Assembly: GCF_028898945.1 (NCBI RefSeq)
Contig: NZ_CP118607.1
Location: 186,001 to 250,000 of the forward strand
Length of the DNA: 64,000 nt
From: Pseudomonas sp. PSKL.D1
Lineage (GTDB): Bacteria > Pseudomonadota > Gammaproteobacteria > Pseudomonadales > Pseudomonadaceae
Reading direction: 5' to 3'
Under the pieces are notes generated by a model that was given only the letters and a program-made list of their open reading frames with translations, was not told the origin of the DNA and did not search any database. This document shows, piece after piece, positions 33,493-42,881 of the stretch (position 1 is the stretch's first letter; each line of letters begins with the position of its first letter). Both the position numbers and the translations under genes were made by a program.

Positions 33493-35733
33493 ATGAATAA
33501 TGAAGTGCTCACCCCTGTCACGATCAAGGACGCCCAGGCCGTCCCCGAAGAAGTCGTACAGACCCCGCCGGACCTGCCCGAAGCTCAAGAGCCGGTACTT
33601 GAAACCGCTGTTGCTGCGGCCCCGGCGCCCGCGCCTGCGCCAGCCATCGCCACGATAAGCCTGGACGACAGCAGCCTGTACATTCATCGCGAACTGTCGC
33701 AGCTGCAGTTCAACATTCGCGTGCTGGAACAGGCGCTGGATGAGTCCTACCCGCTGCTGGAGCGGCTGAAGTTCCTGCTGATCTTCTCCAGCAACCTGGA
33801 CGAGTTCTTCGAGATCCGCGTAGCCGGCCTGAAGAAGCAGATCAATTTCGCCCGCGAACAGGCCGGCGCGGATGGCCTGCAGCCGCACCAGGCCCTGGCG
33901 CGTATCAGCGAGTTGGTGCACATCGAAGTTGACCGCCAGTACGCGATCCTCAACGACGTGCTGCTGCCAGAGCTGGAAAAGCACGCGATTCGCTTCATCC
34001 GTCGCCGCTACTGGACGCCCAAGCTCAAGACCTGGGTACGCCGCTACTTCCGCGACGAGATCGCACCGATCATCACGCCGATCGGCCTTGACCCGACCCA
34101 CCCGTTCCCGTTGCTGGTGAACAAGAGCCTGAACTTCATCGTCGAGCTTGAAGGCGTCGATGCCTTTGGCCGCGACTCGGGCCTGGCGATCATCCCGGCC
34201 CCGCGCCTGCTGCCACGGGTTATCCGTGTGCCTGAGGATGTGGGCGGCCCAGGTGACAACTACGTATTCCTGTCGTCGATGATCCATGCCCACGCTGACG
34301 ACCTGTTCCAGGGCATGAAGGTAAAAGGCTGCTATCAGTTCCGCCTGACCCGAAACGCCGACCTTGCACTGGACTCCGAAGAAGTCGACGACCTGGCCCG
34401 CGCCCTTCGCGGTGAGCTGTTCTCGCGCCGTTACGGCGATGCCGTGCGCCTGGAAGTGGCCGACACCTGCCCGAAACACCTGTCGGACTACCTGCTCAAG
34501 CAGTTCAGCCTGAGCGAGAGCGAGTTGTACCAGGTCAACGGCCCGGTCAACCTTACTCGCCTGTTCAGCATCACCGGCCTCGACAGCCACCCGGAGCTGC
34601 AGTACACGCCGTTTACCCCGGCGATTCCAAAGCTGCTGGTAAATGCCGACAACATCTTCAGCGTGATCGGCAAGCAGGACGTGCTGCTGATGCACCCGTT
34701 CGAGTCGTTCACGCCGGTGATCGACCTGCTGCGCCAGGCCGCCAAAGACCCGCACGTGCTGGCCGTGCGCCAGACCCTGTACCGTTCTGGTGCCAACTCC
34801 GAAATCGTCGACGCGTTGGTGGACGCCGCGCGTAACGGTAAGGAAGTTACCGCCGTGATCGAGTTGCGGGCGCGCTTTGACGAAGAGTCCAACCTGCAGA
34901 TGGCCAGCCGCCTGCAAGCAGCCGGTGCCGTGGTGATCTATGGCGTGGTGGGCTTCAAGACCCACGCCAAGATGATGCTGATCCTGCGTCGTGAACAGGG
35001 TGAGATCGTGCGTTATGCGCACCTGGGCACTGGCAACTACCACGCCGGCAACGCCCGCCTGTACACCGACTACAGCCTGCTGACCTCTGATGACGCCCTG
35101 ACCGAGGACGTCGGCAAGCTGTTCAGCCAGCTGATCGGCATGGGCAAGACGCTGCGCATGAAGAAGCTGCTGCACGCGCCATTCACCCTGAAGAAGGGCA
35201 TGCTCGACATGATCGCCCGGGAAACCCAGTTCGCGCTGGAGGGCAAACCCGCGCACATCATCGCCAAGTTCAACTCGCTGACCGACGCCAAGGTGATCAA
35301 GGCGCTGTACAAGGCAAGCCAGTCGGGCGTGAAAATCGACTTGGTAGTGCGGGGTATGTGCTGCCTGCGCCCAGGTATTCCGGGGGTTTCGCACAATATT
35401 CAGGTGCGCTCGATCATCGGCCGCTTCCTGGAGCACACGCGCGTGTTCTACTTCCTCAATGGCGGCGAAGAGCAGATTTACCTGTCCAGCGCCGACTGGA
35501 TGGAGCGCAACCTCGACAAGCGCGTCGAGACCTGCTTCCCGGTAGAAGGCAAGAAGTTGTTGCTACGGGTGAAAAAGGAGCTGGAAGGCTACCTTACCGA
35601 CAACACCCATGCCTGGACGCTGCAACCTGACGGGCGCTACGTGCGCAGCACGCCAACCGGTAACCAGAACCCGCGCAGTGCCCAGGCGACCCTGCTGGAG
35701 CGCCTGAGCAACCCGGTGCTTAACGTACGCTAA
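33493..35733 (+). CDS. ppk: Polyphosphate kinase (PPK1)
   Basis: Membrane-associated kinase that reversibly polymerises the gamma-phosphate of ATP into polyphosphate, 746 residues. The catalytic histidines are in FKTHAKM (His491) and [10 protein letters not shown] (His510), nineteen apart as in the E. coli enzyme. The core starts at [12 protein letters not shown] near residue 60, so there is an extension of about 56 residues rich in Ala, Pro and acidic residues. ATG at 33493 has AGGAA seven bases upstream. A Pho-box-like site lies upstream. The 3' end overlaps the convergent ppx gene by 14 bp. Confidence 0.96.
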   Translation: MNNEVLTPVTIKDAQAVPEEVVQTPPDLPEAQEPVLETAVAAAPAPAPAPAIATISLDDSSLYIHRELSQLQFNIRVLEQALDESYPLLERLKFLLIFSSNLDEFFEIRVAGLKKQINFAREQAGADGLQPHQALARISELVHIEVDRQYAILNDVLLPELEKHAIRFIRRRYWTPKLKTWVRRYFRDEIAPIITPIGLDPTHPFPLLVNKSLNFIVELEGVDAFGRDSGLAIIPAPRLLPRVIRVPEDVGGPGDNYVFLSSMIHAHADDLFQGMKVKGCYQFRLTRNADLALDSEEVDDLARALRGELFSRRYGDAVRLEVADTCPKHLSDYLLKQFSLSESELYQVNGPVNLTRLFSITGLDSHPELQYTPFTPAIPKLLVNADNIFSVIGKQDVLLMHPFESFTPVIDLLRQAAKDPHVLAVRQTLYRSGANSEIVDALVDAARNGKEVTAVIELRARFDEESNLQMASRLQAAGAVVIYGVVGFKTHAKMMLILRREQGEIVRYAHLGTGNYHAGNARLYTDYSLLTSDDALTEDVGKLFSQLIGMGKTLRMKKLLHAPFTLKKGMLDMIARETQFALEGKPAHIIAKFNSLTDAKVIKALYKASQSGVKIDLVVRGMCCLRPGIPGVSHNIQVRSIIGRFLEHTRVFYFLNGGEEQIYLSSADWMERNLDKRVETCFPVEGKKLLLRVKKELEGYLTDNTHAWTLQPDGRYVRSTPTGNQNPRSAQATLLERLSNPVLNVR

Positions 35734-37222
35734 GCACAAAGCCGACCCGGGTCAGCCACTCCGCTTCGTTGGCGAAGTCGGCCTGGGTCAGCTGGTTTTG
35801 TTCCAGCCAGCCCTCTGGGAAGGCCACGTCAAGGCTCTCGCCGGCAGCCTTGAGTTGCACTTTTGGCATTTGCTGATTACCACGGATGTGGTGGAAGAGG
35901 ATGGCGAAGCGCAGCAATACACACAGGCGCAACAGCTTGACGCCCTCGTCGCCCAGTTCGGCAAACTTGTCCTTGGGGATGTTGCGGCGGTGGCCACGCA
36001 CCAGCAGTGCCATCATCTGCTGATCTTCACGGGAGAAGCCAGACAGGTCGGAATGCTCGATCAGGTAAGCGCCGTGCTTGTGGTAGTGATAGTGGGCGAT
36101 ATCCAGGCCGATTTCGTGGATTTTGGCTGCCCAACCCAGCAAGTCGCGCCAGTTTCCGTCTTCCAGATCCCATGCCTTGGCCACTTGATCGAAGGCGTGC
36201 AATGCCTTGCGCTCGACACGGGCAGCCTGGCCTTGGTCGACGTGGTAGCGCTCCATCAGGGAATTCAGCGTGCGTTCGCGAACATCTTCATGGTGGTGAC
36301 GGCCCAGCAGGTCGAACAGCACGCCTTCACGCAGTGCGCCATCACAGTGTTCCATGCGTTGCAGTTCCAGCGCATCGAAAATGGCTTCGAGAATGGCCAG
36401 GCCAGCCGGGAAGATCGTGCGGCGGTCAGGTTTTACGCCGTCGAAATCGATCTTGTCGACTTCGCCCAGCTTGAACAGCTTGCGCTTGACCCAGGCCAGG
36501 CCCTCGGCGTTGACTTCGCCATTGCCCAGGCCGCCTGACTTGATGGCCGCGCCAATGGCGCGGATGGTGCCGGATGAGCCGATGGCTTCATCCCAGGTCA
36601 GGCGGTGCAGCGCGTTCTCGATGCTCATCAATTCCAGGCGCGCGGCAGTGTAAGCCTGTGCATAACGTGCCGGGGTAATCTTGCCATCGCGGAAATAGCG
36701 CTGGGTGAAGCTCACGCAGCCCATTTGCAGGCTTTCACGCAGAAGCGGTTCGAAGCGCTGGCCGATGATGAACTCGGTGCTGCCGCCGCCGATGTCGGCA
36801 ACCAGGCGCTTGCCAGGGTTATCGGCCAATGTGTGCGATACGCCCAGATAGATGAGGCGCGCTTCTTCACGGCCGGAGATCACTTCAACGGGATGCCCAA
36901 GAATCTTCTCGGCACGTTGTATGAAGATGTTCCGGTTGCGCGCTTCGCGCAGCGCGTTGGTGCCAACAATACGCACGGCGCCCGACGGCATGCCATTGAT
37001 CAGTTGGGCAAAACGCTTGAGGCACTCCAGGCCTCGCTGCATGGCTTCTTCGGTAAGCAGGCGGTCTTCGCCGATGCCCGCGGCCAATTGAACCTTTTCA
37101 CCCAGGCGCTCGAGAATACGGATCTCGGTGTGGTGAGCCTTGGCCACGACCATATGGAAGCTATTGGAGCCAAGGTCGATGGCGGCGATCAGGGACAGGT
37201 TCTTCGCAGTGGTATGCGGCAT
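35720..37222 (-). CDS. ppx: Exopolyphosphatase (Ppx/GppA family)
   Basis: Processive exopolyphosphatase releasing phosphate from polyphosphate ends, possibly also hydrolysing pppGpp, 500 residues. The actin-like ATPase fold is shown by [12 protein letters not shown] (about 14-25), the GREEARLIY segment with the catalytic-type Glu residues, and the phosphate loop [11 protein letters not shown]. The HD-like C-terminal half begins near residue 310 and contains [11 protein letters not shown] and RGHRR. ATG at 37222; upstream frame extension is non-coding. Divergent from trxA and convergent with ppk. Confidence 0.95.
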   Translation of the reverse strand: MPHTTAKNLSLIAAIDLGSNSFHMVVAKAHHTEIRILERLGEKVQLAAGIGEDRLLTEEAMQRGLECLKRFAQLINGMPSGAVRIVGTNALREARNRNIFIQRAEKILGHPVEVISGREEARLIYLGVSHTLADNPGKRLVADIGGGSTEFIIGQRFEPLLRESLQMGCVSFTQRYFRDGKITPARYAQAYTAARLELMSIENALHRLTWDEAIGSSGTIRAIGAAIKSGGLGNGEVNAEGLAWVKRKLFKLGEVDKIDFDGVKPDRRTIFPAGLAILEAIFDALELQRMEHCDGALREGVLFDLLGRHHHEDVRERTLNSLMERYHVDQGQAARVERKALHAFDQVAKAWDLEDGNWRDLLGWAAKIHEIGLDIAHYHYHKHGAYLIEHSDLSGFSREDQQMMALLVRGHRRNIPKDKFAELGDEGVKLLRLCVLLRFAILFHHIRGNQQMPKVQLKAAGESLDVAFPEGWLEQNQLTQADFANEAEWLTRVGFVLSVR

Positions 37223-37330
37223 GATCTGAGTGTTCTCGGTCGTTAACCCGGCAATCGTGCCACGATCCTTGGCTGTCGCCAACGCGCGGTTCACCGGGGC
37301 TTGATGCAAGGCAATGTGCCATTCGATGCT

Positions 37331-37348
37331 ATGACACTTGTGTGACAG
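37331..37348 (-). promoter_or_regulatory. Pho box upstream of ppx
   Basis: On the minus strand CTGTCAC-ACAA-GTGTCAT, a 7-4-7 direct repeat with a close match to the PhoB consensus, about 110 bp before the ppx start and pointing toward it. The -10 sequence ten bases downstream is poor. It also lies upstream of trxA but in the opposite orientation. Confidence 0.65.
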
Positions 37349-37465
37349 TTTCGATTCGCGGCGTCTTGCACAACTATAGTTACACTCAATCGTCCGTGAC
37401 TTCCTGTAATCAGCCTCTGCGGCTATGATGGGCCACGTTTTTTGCTTACGACCCTGGAGATATCC

Positions 37466-37795
37466 ATGAGCAGCGATCTGATCAAACACGTCACCGACGC
37501 CACCTTCGAAGCCGAAGTGCTGCAGGCTCAAGGCCCGGTGCTGGTCGACTACTGGGCTGAATGGTGCGGTCCATGCAAGATGATCGCTCCGGTTCTGGAC
37601 GACATCGCTTCCACCTACGAGGGCAAACTGACCGTCGCCAAGCTGAACATCGACGACAACCAGGAAACCCCGGCCAAGCACGGCGTGCGTGGCATCCCGA
37701 CCCTGATGCTGTTCAAGAACGGCAACGTCGAAGCCACCAAGGTTGGCGCACTGTCCAAGTCGCAGCTGGCCGCGTTCCTCGACGCTCACCTGTGA
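37466..37795 (+). CDS. trxA: Thioredoxin 1
   Basis: General protein-disulfide reductase of the cytoplasm, 109 residues. The redox site WCGPC is at Cys34/Cys37, with the family cis-Pro in [14 protein letters not shown] at 37466 has GGAGA seven bases upstream. A likely promoter has TATGAT at 37424-37429 with a weak -35 seventeen bases upstream. It is followed at once by a strong intrinsic terminator and sits between ppx and rho, the usual pseudomonad arrangement. Confidence 0.97.
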   Translation: MSSDLIKHVTDATFEAEVLQAQGPVLVDYWAEWCGPCKMIAPVLDDIASTYEGKLTVAKLNIDDNQETPAKHGVRGIPTLMLFKNGNVEATKVGALSKSQLAAFLDAHL

Positions 37796-37800
37796 TGTGA

Positions 37801-37830
37801 AAAGCCCCGCAAAAGCGGGGCTTTTTTTTG
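37801..37830 (+). terminator. Intrinsic terminator of trxA
   Basis: Stem AAAAGCCCCGC / GCGGGGCTTTT with a four-base loop, followed by a run of T, starting five bases after the trxA stop. A textbook Rho-independent terminator. Confidence 0.95.
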
Positions 37831-37992
37831 CCTCAAGGAACAATTTACCCCCCGAAGGCCACTAGACGCAGAAAAAAGCAAGTGTTACATTCGGCCTCGC
37901 ACTGATTTTTAAGTGCCCTCTGCACGCCGTCGCCGAAGCATCCCTAATTCGAATCAGTACGCGATCCTGTCGCCATCTAGCGGCGCGGCCTC

Positions 37993-38021
37993 ATTAAGCC
38001 AAAGCTTAATTCTCCCTTCTT
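37993..38021 (+). promoter_or_regulatory. Hairpin and pyrimidine tract in the rho leader
   Basis: ATTAAGC-CAAA-GCTTAAT forms a 7-bp hairpin, followed by the pyrimidine-rich stretch TCTCCCTTCTT, 23 bases before the rho start codon. rho genes are often autoregulated by attenuation in the leader, so this is a candidate control element. Confidence 0.4.
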
Positions 38022-38043
38022 ACATGATTACGTCACTCCCCTT

Positions 38044-39303
38044 ATGAACCTGACTGAACTCAAGCAAAAGCCGATTACCGATCTTTTGGAAATGGCCGAA
38101 CAGATGGGCATCGAAAACATGGCCCGTTCGCGCAAACAGGACGTGATTTTCGCCCTGCTGAAGAAGCACGCGAAAAGCGGCGAAGAGATCTCGGGTGACG
38201 GCGTGCTGGAGATTCTCCAGGATGGTTTCGGTTTCCTGCGTTCGGCTGATGCGTCTTACCTGGCCGGCCCCGATGACATCTACGTCTCGCCAAGCCAGAT
38301 CCGCCGTTTCAACCTGCGCACCGGCGACACCATCGTCGGCAAGATCCGCCCGCCTAAGGAAGGGGAGCGTTACTTCGCGCTGTTGAAGGTCGATACCATC
38401 AACTTCGACCGTCCGGAAAACGCCAAGAACAAGATCCTGTTCGAAAACCTGACGCCGCTGTTCCCCAACAAGCGCCTGAAGATGGAAGCCGGTAACGGCT
38501 CCACCGAAGACCTCACCGGCCGTGTCATCGACCTGTGCGCGCCTATCGGTAAAGGCCAGCGTGGCCTGATCGTTGCTCCGCCGAAAGCGGGCAAGACGAT
38601 CATGCTGCAGAACATCGCGGCCAACATCACCCGTAACAACCCAGAGTGCCACCTGATCGTCCTGCTGATCGACGAGCGCCCGGAAGAAGTGACCGAAATG
38701 CAGCGCACCGTGCGCGGCGAAGTGGTCGCCTCCACCTTCGACGAGCCGCCAACCCGTCACGTGCAAGTGGCCGAGATGGTCATCGAGAAGGCCAAGCGCC
38801 TGGTCGAGCACAAGAAGGACGTGGTCATTCTGCTCGACTCCATCACCCGTCTGGCCCGTGCCTACAACACCGTGATCCCGAGCTCCGGCAAGGTACTGAC
38901 CGGTGGTGTTGACGCCCACGCCCTGGAAAAGCCGAAGCGCTTCTTCGGTGCCGCCCGTAACATCGAGGAAGGCGGTTCGTTGACCATCATCGCCACCGCG
39001 CTGGTCGAAACCGGCTCGAAGATGGACGAGGTGATCTACGAAGAGTTCAAGGGTACCGGCAACATGGAGCTGCCGCTGGACCGCCGCATCGCCGAGAAGC
39101 GCGTGTTCCCGGCCATCAACATCAACCGTTCCGGTACTCGCCGCGAAGAGCTGCTGACTGCCGACGACGAGCTGCAGCGCATGTGGATTCTGCGCAAGCT
39201 GCTGCACCCGATGGATGAAGTGGCTGCCATCGAGTTCCTGGTCGACAAGCTCAAGCAGACCAAGACCAACGATGAGTTCTTCCTGTCGATGAAGCGTAAG
39301 TAA
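38044..39303 (+). CDS. rho: Transcription termination factor Rho
   Basis: Hexameric ATP-dependent RNA helicase that ends transcription, 419 residues, the usual length. The N-terminal Rho_N helices ([20 protein letters not shown]) lead to a cold-shock-like RNA-binding domain at about 55-120 ([17 protein letters not shown]). The RecA-like ATPase has Walker A PPKAGKT at about 180-186, Walker [11 protein letters not shown] and the Q-loop/R-loop region near 285-290. The roughly 200-bp upstream region holds a candidate attenuator. A long perfect inverted repeat follows the stop. Confidence 0.98.
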   Translation: MNLTELKQKPITDLLEMAEQMGIENMARSRKQDVIFALLKKHAKSGEEISGDGVLEILQDGFGFLRSADASYLAGPDDIYVSPSQIRRFNLRTGDTIVGKIRPPKEGERYFALLKVDTINFDRPENAKNKILFENLTPLFPNKRLKMEAGNGSTEDLTGRVIDLCAPIGKGQRGLIVAPPKAGKTIMLQNIAANITRNNPECHLIVLLIDERPEEVTEMQRTVRGEVVASTFDEPPTRHVQVAEMVIEKAKRLVEHKKDVVILLDSITRLARAYNTVIPSSGKVLTGGVDAHALEKPKRFFGAARNIEEGGSLTIIATALVETGSKMDEVIYEEFKGTGNMELPLDRRIAEKRVFPAININRSGTRREELLTADDELQRMWILRKLLHPMDEVAAIEFLVDKLKQTKTNDEFFLSMKRK

Positions 39304-39322
39304 GCGTTTCGATTCGGGATTG

Positions 39323-39423
39323 ATTGGGGCCGCTTCGCGTCCCATCGCGGATAAATCCGCTCCTACAGGTGGTTGACCTGTAGGAGCGGATTTATCCGCG
39401 ATGGGACGCGAAGCGGCCCCAAT
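39323..39423. repeat. REP-based 48-bp perfect inverted repeat after rho
   Basis: Arms 39323-39370 and 39376-39423 are exact reverse complements over 48 bases with a five-base loop (GGTTG). The inner 30 bases of each arm are the standard REP element and the outer 18 are unique flank (GGGGCCGCTTCGCG). As RNA it would be an extremely stable hairpin, placed 20 bp after rho. Confidence 0.93.
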
Positions 39424-39501
39424 GCATTTTTGCCCCAACGAACCCCTGATCGGCGCTACACTCTGCACCCCCGACCGATACGGCCAACACGAGGCTCTTG
39501 C

Positions 39502-40968
39502 ATGCAGTATCGCGATTTGCGCGACTTCATCCGTGGCCTGGAGCAGCGCGGCGAACTCAAGCGCATCCAGGTTCCGATCTCTCCCGTCCTGGAAATGACC
39601 GAGGTCTGCGACCGCACGCTGCGTGCCAAAGGCCCCGCCTTGCTGTTCGAAAAGCCCACCGGCTTCGATATTCCGGTGCTGGGCAACCTGTTCGGCACCC
39701 CGGAGCGGGTTGCCATGGGCATGGGCGCCGAGTCGGTCGATGAACTGCGCGAAATTGGCAAGCTGCTGGCATTCCTCAAGGAGCCGGAGCCGCCAAAGGG
39801 CCTGAAGGACGCCTGGTCCAAACTGCCGATCTTCAAGAAGGTCGTGTCGATGGCGCCGAAGGTAGTCAAGGACGCGGTGTGCCAGGAAGTGGTAGTTGAA
39901 GGTGACGATGTCGACCTCGGCCAACTGCCGATTCAGCATTGCTGGCCGGGCGACGTTGCCCCGCTGATCACCTGGGGCCTCACCGTTACCCGTGGCCCGA
40001 ACAAAGACCGCCAGAACCTGGGCATCTACCGCCAACAGGTCATCGGCCGTAACAAAGTGATCATGCGCTGGTTGAGCCACCGTGGCGGCGCGCTCGATTA
40101 CCGCGAATGGTGCGAAAAGAACCCGGGCCAGCCTTTCCCCGTGGCTGTTGCGCTGGGTGCAGACCCGGCAACCATCCTCGGCGCCGTTACACCCGTGCCG
40201 GATACGTTGTCCGAGTACGCCTTTGCCGGCCTGCTGCGAGGCAACCGCACCGAACTGGTCAAGTGCCGTGGTAGCAACCTGCAGGTGCCTGCAACCGCGG
40301 AGATCATCCTTGAAGGCGTGATCCACCCCGGCGAAATGGCCCCCGAAGGCCCGTATGGCGACCACACCGGGTACTACAATGAGGTGGACAGCTTCCCGGT
40401 GTTCACCGTCGAGCGTATCACCCACCGGCAAAAGCCGATCTACCACAGCACCTATACCGGCCGGCCGCCAGATGAGCCGGCGATTCTGGGTGTGGCACTC
40501 AACGAAGTGTTCGTGCCGATCCTGCAGAAGCAGTTCCCGGAAATCGTCGATTTCTACCTGCCACCTGAAGGTTGTTCGTACCGCATGGCAGTGGTGACCA
40601 TGAAAAAGCAGTACCCGGGCCACGCCAAGCGCGTGATGCTGGGTGTGTGGTCGTTCCTGCGACAGTTCATGTACACCAAGTTCGTTATCGTAACCGACGA
40701 CGACATCAACGCCCGCGACTGGAACGATGTGATCTGGGCCATCACCACGCGCATGGACCCCAAGCGTGATACGGTGATGATCGACAACACGCCAATCGAT
40801 TACCTGGACTTTGCGTCGCCGGTATCGGGGCTGGGGTCGAAGATGGGCCTGGATGCCACCCACAAGTGGCCGGGCGAGACTACACGCGAATGGGGCCGGG
40901 TCATCGTCAAGGACGAGGCCGTCACCCGCCGTATCGATGAGCTGTGGGATCAGTTGGGAATAGATTGA
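39502..40968 (+). CDS. ubiD: UbiD 4-hydroxy-3-polyprenylbenzoate decarboxylase
   Basis: Prenylated-FMN-dependent decarboxylase of ubiquinone synthesis, 488 residues, full length. Characteristic segments are [19 protein letters not shown] at the start, the prFMN/Mn site around [20 protein letters not shown] (with the catalytic Glu-Arg-Glu network), and [18 protein letters not shown] near the end. ATG at 39502 has GAGG seven bases upstream. The stop overlaps the start of a ferredoxin-type reductase (TGATG), suggesting co-expression. Confidence 0.96.
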   Translation: MQYRDLRDFIRGLEQRGELKRIQVPISPVLEMTEVCDRTLRAKGPALLFEKPTGFDIPVLGNLFGTPERVAMGMGAESVDELREIGKLLAFLKEPEPPKGLKDAWSKLPIFKKVVSMAPKVVKDAVCQEVVVEGDDVDLGQLPIQHCWPGDVAPLITWGLTVTRGPNKDRQNLGIYRQQVIGRNKVIMRWLSHRGGALDYREWCEKNPGQPFPVAVALGADPATILGAVTPVPDTLSEYAFAGLLRGNRTELVKCRGSNLQVPATAEIILEGVIHPGEMAPEGPYGDHTGYYNEVDSFPVFTVERITHRQKPIYHSTYTGRPPDEPAILGVALNEVFVPILQKQFPEIVDFYLPPEGCSYRMAVVTMKKQYPGHAKRVMLGVWSFLRQFMYTKFVIVTDDDINARDWNDVIWAITTRMDPKRDTVMIDNTPIDYLDFASPVSGLGSKMGLDATHKWPGETTREWGRVIVKDEAVTRRIDELWDQLGID

Positions 40969-41936
40969 TGCAGGTAACGTTGCAGCCGTCCGGGGCGGTG
41001 CTGGCGCTCGAACCCGGGGAACGGATCCTGGATGGCGCCCGGCGTTTGGGCTACGACTGCCCGAACAGCTGCCGCAATGGCAATTGCCATGTCTGCGCCG
41101 CGTTGTTGGTCGAAGGGCGGGTGCGCCAGAATGGCGAAGTCCGCGATCACGGCGAATTGTTCACCTGCATTGCCGAGCCGCTGGAGGACTGCGTGCTGCT
41201 CTGGGATGGCGTGCTCGCTTTGGGCGAGCTGCCGGTACGCAAACTGGCCTGCAGCGTGGGTGAGTGCGTTGAAGTTGGTGGCGATGTGTGGCGAGTGCGC
41301 CTGCGCGCGCCGGCGGGCAAGCCACCGCGCTACCATGCTGGCCAGTACCTCATGATCGAGCGTGAGGGTGGCAAGCAGGCTGCCTTTTCGTTGGCCTCAG
41401 CGCCGCATGCAGGGCGGGAGCTCGAGTTGCATGTGCTGGGGCGTGAGGCCAGTGCTCAGGAGCTGCTCGCACAATTGCAGCGTGATGGCTTGGCGCGCAT
41501 TGAGCTGCCATTTGGTGACACTCACCTGGCTGAATTGCCGGATGGCCCCTTGGTGCTGATTGCAGCGGGTACCGGCATGGGGCAGATGCACAGCCTGGTC
41601 GAGCATTGCCGGGCTCAGGGTTTCAAGCATCCAGTACACCTCTATTGGGGCGTACGCCGCCCGGAAGACTTCTACACCATCGAGCACTGGGATGAGTGGG
41701 AGCGCCTGCCGAACCTGTTCCTGCACAAGGTGGTCAGCGACCTGTGTGGCTGGGAAGGGCGATGCGGCATGTTGCACGAAGCGGTGTGTGAGGACGTTGC
41801 AGACCTGAACACGGTTCACGTGTATGCCAGCGGCTCGCCAAACATGGTGTACGCCACGCTCGACGCGCTGGTGGAAGCCGGTATGGACGCGCATCGAATG
41901 CGCGCAGACGTGTTTGCCTACGCCCCTCGCGGCTAA
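40968..41936 (+). CDS. 2Fe-2S ferredoxin / flavin reductase fusion oxidoreductase
   Basis: Electron-transfer protein of 322 residues. The N-terminal plant-type 2Fe-2S domain has ligands Cys35, Cys40, Cys43 and Cys67. A ferredoxin-NADP reductase-like module follows, with FAD-binding at about 95-190 (RYHAGQYLMIE, AFSLASAP) and NAD(P)-binding at 195-322 (LVLIAAGTGMGQMHS). The family is often labelled CDP-6-deoxy-glucoseen reductase or NAD(P)H-flavin reductase. It overlaps ubiD by one base, so it may supply reduced flavin for the prenyl-FMN cofactor or reduce a ubiquinone-pathway oxygenase. That role is inference only. Confidence 0.88.
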   Translation: MQVTLQPSGAVLALEPGERILDGARRLGYDCPNSCRNGNCHVCAALLVEGRVRQNGEVRDHGELFTCIAEPLEDCVLLWDGVLALGELPVRKLACSVGECVEVGGDVWRVRLRAPAGKPPRYHAGQYLMIEREGGKQAAFSLASAPHAGRELELHVLGREASAQELLAQLQRDGLARIELPFGDTHLAELPDGPLVLIAAGTGMGQMHSLVEHCRAQGFKHPVHLYWGVRRPEDFYTIEHWDEWERLPNLFLHKVVSDLCGWEGRCGMLHEAVCEDVADLNTVHVYASGSPNMVYATLDALVEAGMDAHRMRADVFAYAPRG

Positions 41937-42060
41937 TAACTCAAGTTACGGCAAGTGGGTATAAGGCGGCTATTGTTACCGCCTTTGCCCATAACTTTCG
42001 TGTCAATTGGAATAATACTCCCCAGTCGTCGGAACTGGCCGAGAAACATGTGCTCCAGGG

Positions 42061-42183
42061 GTTGAGCATTGGCCAGTTTGTGTCCTATGGTAAATGCAAG
42101 GAACCCGGAAACGGCGGCGCAAGGCCTGCCACGCTGAGGTTCAGGCTTTATCTGTAGTTCACAGGGAATGATGGCGGCAGCTT
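42061..42183 (+). other. Structured-looking leader upstream of chaC
   Basis: Within the 247-bp gap between the reductase and chaC lies a GAAA-capped short hairpin, CCG-GAAA-CGG, at 42105-42114. It is followed by GGCGCAAGGCC (42116-42126) and then CTGAGG. The order recalls the first hairpin and the CGCAAAGCC segment of c-di-GMP-I riboswitches, but the second helix with its tetraloop receptor is not convincing. Recorded as an unassigned candidate RNA element. Confidence 0.3.
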
Positions 42184-42834
42184 ATGTCGGCAATTGAAAG
42201 TTTGTCCTGGGAAGTTTCCTATCCGCCGGTGCTCGACTTTGGTCAGCAACTCACGCGCGAGCAACTCTACAACTCCATGCAGTCGACCATGTCGCAGCAT
42301 CAAGGCGGCCCAGTGTGGTTGTTTGCGTATGGTTCGTTAATCTGGCGCCCGGAGTGCAACTCGGTTGAACGGCAACGTGCGCGGGTGCATGGCTACCACC
42401 GCGGTTTGTACTTGTGGTCGCACGAGCATCGTGGCACGCCTGAGACACCAGGGCTGGTGTTCGGGCTTGATCGTGGCGGCTCATGCAGTGGTTTTGCCTA
42501 TCGGCTTGAGGACAGCAACCTCGATGACTCGCTGATGGCGCTGTGGCAGCGAGAGATGCCTTATCCGGCCTATCGGCCGCATTGGCTGAGTTGTCGGCTG
42601 AGTGACGGCAGCAAAGTGCAGGCATTGGGCTTTGTGCTGGAGCGGCATTTGCCGTGCTACGCCGGTAACCTGCCAGATGCACTGCTGAGCCGGATTTTGG
42701 CCAGTGCCAAGGGCCGGTACGGCACCACACGCGAATATGTGGAGCAAACGTTGAATGCGTTGCGCAGCCATCAGATGCCGGATCGCGGCCTTGAGGCGAG
42801 GTTTAGGCGTTGCCATAACCTGCGCGAGGTTTGA
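42184..42834 (+). CDS. chaC: ChaC-like gamma-glutamylcyclotransferase
   Basis: Glutathione-specific gamma-glutamylcyclotransferase of the ChaC family, 216 residues, cleaving glutathione to 5-oxoproline and Cys-Gly. The substrate-binding loop WLFAYGSLIWRP at about residues 46-57 is diagnostic. RARVHGYHRGLYLWSHEHRG and the following PETPGLVFGLDRGG complete the ChaC pattern. The region 1-40 is an extension beyond the core; a start at 42184 is supported by continuous frame rather than a strong ribosome site. Monocistronic, with a GC palindrome after the stop. Confidence 0.9.
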   Translation: MSAIESLSWEVSYPPVLDFGQQLTREQLYNSMQSTMSQHQGGPVWLFAYGSLIWRPECNSVERQRARVHGYHRGLYLWSHEHRGTPETPGLVFGLDRGGSCSGFAYRLEDSNLDDSLMALWQREMPYPAYRPHWLSCRLSDGSKVQALGFVLERHLPCYAGNLPDALLSRILASAKGRYGTTREYVEQTLNALRSHQMPDRGLEARFRRCHNLREV

Positions 42835-42835
42835 T

Positions 42836-42872
42836 GGCCTGGCCCCATCGCGGGCTTGCCCGCGGTGAGGCC
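42836..42872. repeat. GC-rich palindrome (second REP class)
   Basis: GGCC-CCATCGCGGGC-TTG-CCCGCGGTGAGGCC type hairpin starting at the chaC stop and lying between two convergent genes. This is the CGGGCTTGCCCG repeat seen across pseudomonads, distinct from the GGATTTATCC element. It probably works as a bidirectional terminator. Confidence 0.75.
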
Positions 42873-42881
42873 GAACCTGCC

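Noticed and set aside
33469..35436. 655-codon minus-strand frame inside ppk
   Set aside because: Antisense to PPK, whose catalytic motifs are intact.
38020..40863. 947-codon minus-strand frame across rho and ubiD
   Set aside because: It spans two good genes and the REP palindrome between them, and encodes no recognisable domain.
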